Of a DNA stretch of 7,178 nt, positions 1 through 3,331 are shown piece by piece. The position numbers and the translations under genes are program-made. Where the stretch lies: contig MHEA01000226.1 of assembly GCA_001805085.1 (NCBI GenBank), positions 1 through 7,178 on the forward strand. The letters are read 5' to 3'. Positions within the stretch are counted from its first letter, which is position 1; each line of letters begins with the position of its first letter. The notes beneath the pieces are model-generated. The model did not search any database and was not told the DNA's origin. It saw nothing but the letters and a program-made list of their open reading frames with translations. The DNA comes from Nitrospirae bacterium GWC2_57_9. GTDB lineage: Bacteria > Nitrospirota > UBA9217.

Positions 1-19
1 AATCAAGGAAATATTTTTA

Positions 20-141
20 CCACAGAGCGCATATCCTGCACTCGCGCATGCGCTCGTAAACGCTGGGCACAGGCAGAGACACAGAGGAAATCGAGGAAGT
101 GAATGTTCAAGTTTATCTCGGTGTCCTCGGTGACTCTGTGG
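20..141. repeat. Inverted-repeat element, CCACAGAG arms, interrupted
   Basis: The outer arms are CCACAGAG at 20-27 and its reverse complement CTCTGTGG at 134-141. AT-rich flanks (AATATTTTTA on the left, ATATTTATT on the right) extend the symmetry imperfectly. Further inward, ACACAGAGG-type sequence (79-87) and the GTGTCCTCGGTGACTC segment (121-135) are imperfect complements. The 'cacagagacacagagg' wording is typical of a short dispersed repeat found in many environmental bacterial genomes. The left arm is interrupted after position 27 by a 43-bp unit that also occurs at 1827-1871. No transposase is present, so this is either a non-autonomous (MITE-like) element or a hairpin-forming intergenic repeat. 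That choice is inference. Confidence 0.55.
28..70 (+). repeat. 43-bp dispersed unit, copy 1
   Basis: This unit matches 1827-1871 closely. The shared blocks are CTGCACTCGCGC (12 identical bases) and CTCGTAAACGCTGGGCAC (18 identical bases), separated by a few bases that differ. It contains the 10-bp palindrome GCGCATGCGC. It sits between CCACAGAG and GGCAGAGACACAGAGG, which would read as a nearly continuous housekeeping repeat if the unit were removed. This suggests insertion into a pre-existing repeat. Its mobility mechanism is unknown. Confidence 0.65.
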
Positions 142-295
142 CTGATATTTATTACGGAACTCGTCTTATTCTTCCCAAGAGAGATGAGGACATTCATCCC
201 CTTCATACTTCCTGTCCCTCGTCTCTCGTCCTATTCCTCTTCTCCTCGATCACCGCGTCGCCCCGTCGAAACTCCGTCTTCCCGGCGACGTCGCT

Positions 296-1180
296 TCAGC
301 TCCTCAGGTCCTTCCCGGTCAGCGCCAGGAACAGGTCCTCCAGGCTCCAGGAGCGGATGCTCATGCGGTTCAGGGATACGCCGCGGTCCAGAAGCGTCCT
401 GAGCGCGCCGTCCACGTCCCGCGTCTGGATCTCGCACCATCCCGGTCGTGTTGAAACGCAGAGTCCCAGCCCGGCGAGCTTGCCGCCGATCTCCTCGTCG
501 GGGAACTGGAGGACCACGTCGCCAAAATGCTCCTTCAACAGCCGTTCGGGCGTTCCCTGCGCGATGATCTTTCCGTGGTCCATGATGGCGATCTCGTCAC
601 ACAGCGCGTAGGCTTCATCCATGTAGTGCGTGGTCAGCACGACGGTCCTGTTGCGCGATTTGATCAGATTTATCAGGTCCCAGAAGTTCCTGCGCGACTG
701 GGGGTCCAGCCCGGTCGTCGGCTCGTCCAAAAAAAGAACGATCGGGTCGTTGATGATGGCCAGCGCCATGAGCAGCCGCTGCCGCTGCCCGCCCGAGAGC
801 TTGCGGGTGTCGCGGTCGAGGAAATCATCGAGCGAGCAGAGCCTGACCACCTCGTTGACGGCCAGGGTGCGCGGGTAGAGGTTCTTGAAGAGCCGGAGCG
901 TTTCGCGTACGGTCAGGAATTCCTGCAGGGACGTGACCTGGAACTGAATGCCGGCCTCCCGGCGAAACTTCGAGCCTGCCGGTTCACCTTCGTACAGGAC
1001 CACGCCGGAATCCGGCTGCTGGATCCCTTCAACGATCTCGATAAGCGTGGTCTTGCCGGCGCCGTTCGGGCCGAGCAGTCCGAAGCAGACGCCCGGCCGG
1101 ATGCCGAGACTTACACGGTCCACGGCGCGCACCCCGGGATAGGTCTTCACGATCTCCTGTACTTCAATGACCGCATGCAT
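296..1180 (-). CDS. ABC-2-type transporter ATP-binding protein
   Basis: This 294-residue protein is the cytoplasmic ATPase subunit of an ABC transporter of the DrrA/CcmA type. It would hydrolyse ATP to drive an ABC-2-family permease. All nucleotide-binding motifs are present: Walker A GPNGAGKTT at 37-45, a Q-loop glutamine near 81, the signature LSGGQ at 128-132, Walker B VLFLDEP at 148-154 with the catalytic glutamate, and the H-loop histidine at 185 in VLTTHYMDEA. Residues from about 220 to the end form the extra C-terminal domain usual in this subgroup; it ends in the typical SLEDLFLALTGK segment. The ATG at 1180 is the first start in frame and places the ATP-binding domain at the expected distance. 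No Shine-Dalgarno sequence precedes it, but a promoter ending 6 bp upstream does. No permease gene lies within the window on either side, so the substrate cannot be guessed; a permease may lie left of the window. Confidence 0.93.
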   Translation of the reverse strand: MHAVIEVQEIVKTYPGVRAVDRVSLGIRPGVCFGLLGPNGAGKTTLIEIVEGIQQPDSGVVLYEGEPAGSKFRREAGIQFQVTSLQEFLTVRETLRLFKNLYPRTLAVNEVVRLCSLDDFLDRDTRKLSGGQRQRLLMALAIINDPIVLFLDEPTTGLDPQSRRNFWDLINLIKSRNRTVVLTTHYMDEAYALCDEIAIMDHGKIIAQGTPERLLKEHFGDVVLQFPDEEIGGKLAGLGLCVSTRPGWCEIQTRDVDGALRTLLDRGVSLNRMSIRSWSLEDLFLALTGKDLRS

Positions 1181-1186
1181 GGCTTG

Positions 1187-1215
1187 AACCTATCATGCCC
1201 ACCTGCAGGTGTCAA
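1187..1215 (-). promoter_or_regulatory. Predicted promoter of the ABC ATPase, leaderless geometry
   Basis: On the minus strand a perfect -35 TTGACA (1210-1215) is followed by a 17-bp spacer and a -10 TAGGTT (1187-1192). The -10 matches the consensus at its three most conserved positions (TA...T). Counting the usual 7 positions from the -10 puts the transcription start on position 1180, the A of the ATG. The mRNA is therefore predicted to be leaderless, which agrees with the missing Shine-Dalgarno sequence. The same geometry occurs upstream of arfB and of the bfd-like gene. Confidence 0.5.
1200..1211. promoter_or_regulatory. 12-bp palindrome in the ABC ATPase promoter
   Basis: CACCTGCAGGTG is a perfect palindrome. 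It lies in the spacer between the predicted -10 and -35 boxes and overlaps the -35 by two bases, which is a position where a bound repressor would block RNA polymerase. No regulator gene is nearby to assign it to, and a 12-bp palindrome can arise by chance. Treat the operator role as a guess. Confidence 0.25.
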
Positions 1216-1220
1216 GCGTC

Positions 1221-1290
1221 CGAGTGCGGAGTGGCGAGTGCGGAGTTCGGAGTGCGGAGTTCGGAGTGCGGAGTGCGGAGCGCGGAGTGC
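1221..1290 (+). repeat. Tandem array, five 14-bp units
   Basis: Five consecutive 14-bp units fill exactly 70 bp: CGAGTGCGGAGTGG, CGAGTGCGGAGTTC, GGAGTGCGGAGTTC, GGAGTGCGGAGTGC and GGAGCGCGGAGTGC. Each is itself two related heptamers (GGAGTGC/GGAGTTC). The unit length is not a multiple of three, so it is not a coding repeat. There are no spacers, so it is not a CRISPR. Related GGAGTGC arrays occur in many environmental genomes as intergenic simple repeats. Here the array starts 5 bp behind the -35 of the ABC ATPase promoter and ends 30 bp before the predicted arfB -35, so it fills the divergent promoter region. Confidence 0.9.
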
Positions 1291-1320
1291 GATAAGGCCT
1301 GGGCATCCAATTTCTTCTTC

Positions 1321-1349
1321 TTGTGCGTAAACTGAATATCAGGTAAAGT
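1321..1349 (+). promoter_or_regulatory. Predicted promoter of arfB, leaderless geometry
   Basis: TTGTGC (1321-1326), a 17-bp spacer and TAAAGT (1344-1349) precede the arfB ATG by exactly 6 bp. The predicted start of transcription is therefore the A at 1356. The -35 keeps only TTG of the consensus and the -10 keeps TA-A-T. The AAGGG at 1350-1354 ends one base before the ATG, which is too close to act as a Shine-Dalgarno sequence. The call rests mainly on the identical geometry at two other genes in the window. Confidence 0.4.
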
Positions 1350-1355
1350 AAGGGC

Positions 1356-1778
1356 ATGATCGAGGTCACGAAGAATATCTGGCTGGATGAGAACGAGATC
1401 CAGCTGCATTTTGTCCGCGCTTCAGGGCCCGGGGGCCAGAACGTGAACAAGGTTTCTACCGCTGTCCAGCTGCGGTTCGATGTGGGCAATTCGCCTTCGC
1501 TTCCCGGCGATGTGCGGACGCGGCTCATCCGGCTTGCCGGCAGGCGGATCACGCAGGACGGAATCCTGCTCATCGAGGCGCGTCAGCATCGCACGCAGGA
1601 GCGGAACCGCGAAGACGCCATCGAGCGGCTGAAGGAACTGATCCGGCTGGCGACTCAGAAACCGAAGCCCCGGAAAAAGACGAAGCCCTCCAAAGCGGCT
1701 AAGGAGCGGAGGATCGAGAGCAAAAAACAACGTGGGAAGACCAAGCAAATGAGAAGGACTTCTTCGGACACGGATTGA
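1356..1778 (+). CDS. arfB: Peptidyl-tRNA hydrolase ArfB (ribosome rescue)
   Basis: ArfB (YaeJ) enters the A site of ribosomes stalled on mRNAs without a stop codon and hydrolyses the peptidyl-tRNA ester, acting as a backup to tmRNA. The 140-residue length equals that of the Escherichia coli protein. Residues 21-35 read RASGPGGQNVNKVST, the class I release-factor-like catalytic loop, with GGQ at 26-28. The RF-1 domain continues to about residue 98. The lysine/arginine-rich tail (about 103-134) is the part that, in characterised ArfB proteins, lies in the empty mRNA channel and senses that no message is there. The protein lacks the stop-codon-reading domain of RF1/RF2, which excludes a normal release factor. 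The ATG at 1356 gives the typical family N-terminus. It is monocistronic and divergent from the ABC ATPase. Confidence 0.95.
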   Translation: MIEVTKNIWLDENEIQLHFVRASGPGGQNVNKVSTAVQLRFDVGNSPSLPGDVRTRLIRLAGRRITQDGILLIEARQHRTQERNREDAIERLKELIRLATQKPKPRKKTKPSKAAKERRIESKKQRGKTKQMRRTSSDTD

Positions 1779-1826
1779 GGGCAAGAGGCGTAAGCGGATA
1801 GGCGACAATCCGAACACCCTGTCTCG

Positions 1827-1871
1827 CGCAATACCCTGCACTCGCGCTGAGCACTCGTAAACGCTGGGCAC
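1827..1871 (+). repeat. 45-bp dispersed unit, copy 2
   Basis: This is the second copy of the unit at 28-70, in the same orientation. It keeps the two identical blocks CTGCACTCGCGC and CTCGTAAACGCTGGGCAC. Within it CGCTGAGCAC and CGCTGGGCAC form an internal direct repeat differing by one base. It interrupts a second kind of short repeat: TCTCG on its left and GAGCCGCCAAGCACGCAAAG on its right would join into the familiar TCTCGC...CCAAG..CGCAAAG repeat if it were removed. Confidence 0.65.
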
Positions 1872-1937
1872 GAGAGCCGCCAAGCACGCAAAGAACGGCA
1901 ACAGCGACGGCTGAAGGTCTGAGCGGAATTGATCTTA

Positions 1938-1966
1938 TTAACAGTGAAACACGGTTAAATTATAGT
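1938..1966 (+). promoter_or_regulatory. Predicted sigma70-like promoter
   Basis: TTAACA (1938-1943; five of six consensus bases), a 17-bp spacer and TATAGT (1961-1966; five of six) make the best overall promoter match I found in the window. Transcription would start near 1973 and reach the methyltransferase-like gene at 2145 through a long repeat-rich leader. The surrounding AT-rich patch stands out against the high-GC genes on either side. Confidence 0.5.
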
Positions 1967-2020
1967 AAGCGTATCTACAGGAAGCCTTGAAGCCGCGGAG
2001 GAGAGCTTGTAAAAGCGATA

Positions 2021-2118
2021 GCGTCTTTCTTCGTGACTTTGTGGCTTCGTGTGAAAATAAGCATTTCCCGTTTAGAACATAATGTTTTCTTTGCGCCTTT
2101 GCGTCTTTGCGCGAGAAA
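2021..2118. repeat. Housekeeping-type repeat fragments
   Basis: Two fragments belong to short repeat types common between genes in environmental bacteria: GTGACTTTGTGGCTTCGTGTGA (within 2029-2054) and CTTTGCGCCTTTGCG followed by TCTTTGCGCGAGA (2089-2118). The second is the inverse counterpart of the CACGCAAAG sequence at 1885-1893. A further truncated CTTTGCGTCTTTG lies at 2941-2953, upstream of no promoter I can identify. The start-proximal frame that runs through this repeat is not part of the next gene. Confidence 0.6.
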
Positions 2119-2144
2119 AGTTTTTTGTCAATCAGAGTGCTTTC

Positions 2145-2822
2145 ATGGCCCAACCCTGGATCACCATAGAGAAGGCAGATACTCCCGACGGCGTGCTCGA
2201 ACTCCGGAAACGGGGAGAGCGTGATTTCCTGATCCTGATCAACAACCGGGTGCTGATGAACAGCAGCGCCAACCGGTCCGAGGTAGAGCTCGGCCGGCTT
2301 GCTTCGGAGGCCGTGGCGCGCGGCCTGCAGCCGCGCGTGCTGGTCGGCGGATTGGGGATGGGATTGACGCTCCGGGCCGCCCTCGATGCCCTCCCGGAAA
2401 CAGCGACCATCGTCGTTGCCGAGTTGAATCCCGTTATCGAGAAATGGTGCCAGGGGCCGCTGGCAGGTCTGACCGGCAGCGCGGTTCAGGACCCGCGCGT
2501 GAAGCTCGTGGTCAAAGATGTTGCTGCTGTAATCGCAGATGCGGCAGAACGGCAGAAGGATCAGTTTGATGCCGTTATCATCGACCTGTACGAAGGTCCA
2601 GGCTCGAAAACGGATGCGGTGCACGATCCTTTTTACGGCAGCAGGGCGCTTGAGAGGGTGTTCAGGGCTCTTACTCCCGGGGGCGTGTTCGCGGTCTGGG
2701 GCGAGGCGCCTGATTCCGGGTTCGAGAAACGCCTTACTTCTGCAGGATTTTCATTCGGGCGCGAACGTCCCGGACGGGGCGGGCTTCGGCATGTGGTTTA
2801 TGTGGCGAGGAAAAAGGGTTAA
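2145..2822 (+). CDS. Spermidine synthase-like SAM-binding protein
   Basis: This is a 225-residue single-domain Rossmann protein resembling the catalytic half of the spermidine synthase (aminopropyltransferase) fold. It shows the nucleotide-binding glycine loop VLVGGLGMGLTLRAAL at 65-80, an acidic residue at the end of the next strand (E93 in VVAELNP), D125 in VVKDVAAVI, and D147 in AVIIDLYEGPG. A closing segment LTPGGVFAVWGEA is typical of the fold. True spermidine synthases are longer, with an N-terminal beta-hairpin domain and an aspartate-rich catalytic loop; here that loop reads IDLYEGPG. Polyamine synthesis is therefore doubtful, and a methyltransferase or an unknown transferase is as likely. 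I chose the ATG at 2145 because the open frame before it (from 2082) translates a dispersed repeat. Only a weak AGAG precedes it. The gene stands alone and converges on the bfd-like gene. Confidence 0.85.
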   Translation: MAQPWITIEKADTPDGVLELRKRGERDFLILINNRVLMNSSANRSEVELGRLASEAVARGLQPRVLVGGLGMGLTLRAALDALPETATIVVAELNPVIEKWCQGPLAGLTGSAVQDPRVKLVVKDVAAVIADAAERQKDQFDAVIIDLYEGPGSKTDAVHDPFYGSRALERVFRALTPGGVFAVWGEAPDSGFEKRLTSAGFSFGRERPGRGGLRHVVYVARKKG

Positions 2823-2848
2823 CAGGTAAGGCTATGCACGTCAAAACA

Positions 2849-2913
2849 CGCACCTAAAGGATGCGGCTACCAAAATGGATTCTTGATTTGTAGGCGCAGG
2901 CTTCAGCCTTCGG
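2849..2913. repeat. REP-like inverted pair between convergent genes
   Basis: Two hairpin-forming sequences face each other. The left one folds GCACCT/AGG-A-TGC and ends in CTAC (2867-2870). The right one begins with GTAG (2890-2893) and folds AGGCT-TC-AGCCT. The arms 2849-2874 and 2887-2913 are imperfect inverted copies. A GTAG tetranucleotide beside a short hairpin is the hallmark of REP sequences, which are mobilised by RAYT (IS200/IS605-like) transposases, and paired inverted REPs are known as REPINs or BIMEs. No RAYT gene is in the window. The position between two converging genes would suit transcript ending or 3'-end protection, although no U tract follows. Confidence 0.5.
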
Positions 2914-2968
2914 GTATTTATATAAAGATTTCTTTCTGCCCTTTGCGTCTTTGCCACAGGATAAAATA

Positions 2969-3169
2969 TCACTTCTCCCGTTTCAGCAGCTCCGCGATCT
3001 TCGGCGTGCATCGCTTCCCTTTGCAGGTCCCGCTGCCTGCACCCGTCGCTTTCTTCAATTCCTCTACCGTCCTCACGCCGGCCCTGATCTGCTTCAAAAA
3101 GACGCTCTTCCTGATGCCTTTGCACGTACAGACCGTTCTCAGCCCCTCGATGATCTCCTGCTCGTTCAT
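2969..3169 (-). CDS. Small Bfd-like [2Fe-2S]-binding protein
   Basis: This 66-residue protein consists only of a BFD-like (bacterioferritin-associated ferredoxin-like) domain. Four cysteines are placed as C14-x-C16 and C49-x4-C54. The first pair sits in VCTCKGIRK, the second in the TGAGSGTCKGKRC segment, followed by the helix TPKIAELLK. Such domains bind a [2Fe-2S] cluster. Free-standing members include Bfd, which releases iron from bacterioferritin, while others occur as modules in NifU-like and oxidoreductase proteins. The C-x4-C second pair is closer to the form fused to oxidoreductases than to classical Bfd (C-x2-C). No bacterioferritin or partner enzyme is nearby, so its partner is unknown. 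The ATG at 3169 is the only reasonable start and has no Shine-Dalgarno sequence, but a promoter ends 6 bp before it. Confidence 0.88.
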   Translation of the reverse strand: MNEQEIIEGLRTVCTCKGIRKSVFLKQIRAGVRTVEELKKATGAGSGTCKGKRCTPKIAELLKREK

Positions 3170-3175
3170 GGCTCG

Positions 3176-3204
3176 TTTATAGCATAACCGGCGCTTCAGG
3201 GCAA
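3176..3204 (-). promoter_or_regulatory. Predicted promoter of the bfd-like gene, leaderless geometry
   Basis: On the minus strand TTGCCC (3199-3204), a 17-bp spacer and TATAAA (3176-3181) lie 6 bp before the ATG. The predicted transcription start coincides with the A at 3169. The -10 matches five of six consensus bases. With no ribosome binding site upstream of the ATG, this is the best-supported of the three leaderless-type starts in the window. Confidence 0.55.
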
Positions 3205-3224
3205 ACGTTCCCGTATGTTTTTGA

Positions 3225-3253
3225 TTGCAAATCGCGTCCGCTCAAGGTACATT
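3225..3253 (+). promoter_or_regulatory. Possible uup promoter
   Basis: TTGCAA (3225-3230), a 17-bp spacer and TACATT (3248-3253) give four of six matches in each box. Transcription would start near 3260 and leave a leader of about 70 nt before the uup ATG. This argues against the in-frame upstream ATG at 3215 being used. The match is moderate. Confidence 0.35.
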
Positions 3254-3318
3254 ACCGGTTCCGGACAGGCGGAAGGGGAGCAACTGCCATTCCAGGGTCC
3301 GCCGGAAATGATCGTATC

Positions 3319-3324
3319 AAGGGA
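3319..3324 (+). promoter_or_regulatory. Ribosome binding site deciding the uup start
   Basis: AAGGGA lies 7 bp before the ATG at 3332. The in-frame ATGs at 3215 and 3308 have no comparable sequence. This supports a protein that begins MALISLQNIT, as ABC-F proteins normally do. Confidence 0.6.
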
Positions 3325-3331
3325 ATTCAGA

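Larger units (their letters stand above)
1..295. other. Gene-free left edge with repeats
   Basis: I see no credible gene here. The minus-strand reading frame at 3-206 mostly translates the inverted-repeat element described separately and has no recognisable domain. Positions 200-249 are strongly pyrimidine-rich on the plus strand; the complement resembles the loosely repeated GACGAG/GAGGGAC purine tracts that occur between genes in repeat-rich genomes. A 7-bp stem (256-262 with 284-290, 21-nt loop) lies just downstream of the ABC ATPase stop codon but is not followed by a U tract, so I do not call it a terminator. A permease gene, the usual neighbour of such an ATPase, does not follow within these 295 bases. 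Confidence 0.6.
1779..2144. other. 366-bp repeat-rich gap and 5' leader
   Basis: I find no gene in this stretch. It contains a second copy of the 43-45-bp unit (1827-1871), housekeeping-type repeat fragments at 1872-1894, 2021-2054 and 2089-2118, and a good sigma70-like promoter at 1938-1966. From that promoter the downstream gene would have a leader of about 172 nt made largely of repeats. The fragments at 1821-1894 (TCTCGCG, then AGCCGCCAAGCACGCAAAG) and 2089-2118 (CTTTGCGCCTTTGCG, then CTTTGCGCGAGA) are imperfect inverted copies of each other, so the interval between them may be one composite element about 300 bp long. Confidence 0.6.

Noticed and set aside
3..206. Small minus-strand ORF at the left edge
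   Set aside because: Most of its length translates the inverted-repeat element and inserted unit. It has no domain, and the residues before the repeat are too few to judge, so a disrupted gene cannot be shown.
256..290. Terminator for the ABC ATPase
   Set aside because: There is only a 7-bp stem with a 21-nt loop and no U tract after it.
1221..1290. CRISPR array
   Set aside because: The 14-bp units are directly abutting, have no spacers, and no cas gene is present.
527..1330. 267-codon plus-strand frame across the ABC ATPase and the tandem repeats
   Set aside because: It is antisense to a clear ATPase, and its end merely translates the 14-bp repeats.
2082..2144. N-terminal extension of the spermidine synthase-like gene
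   Set aside because: The extra 21 residues come from the CTTTGCG-type dispersed repeat. The family-like sequence starts at the ATG at 2145.
3215..3331. 39-residue extension of Uup
   Set aside because: ABC-F proteins start directly before the first ATP-binding domain. The AAGGGA site supports 3332, and the possible promoter lies downstream of 3215.
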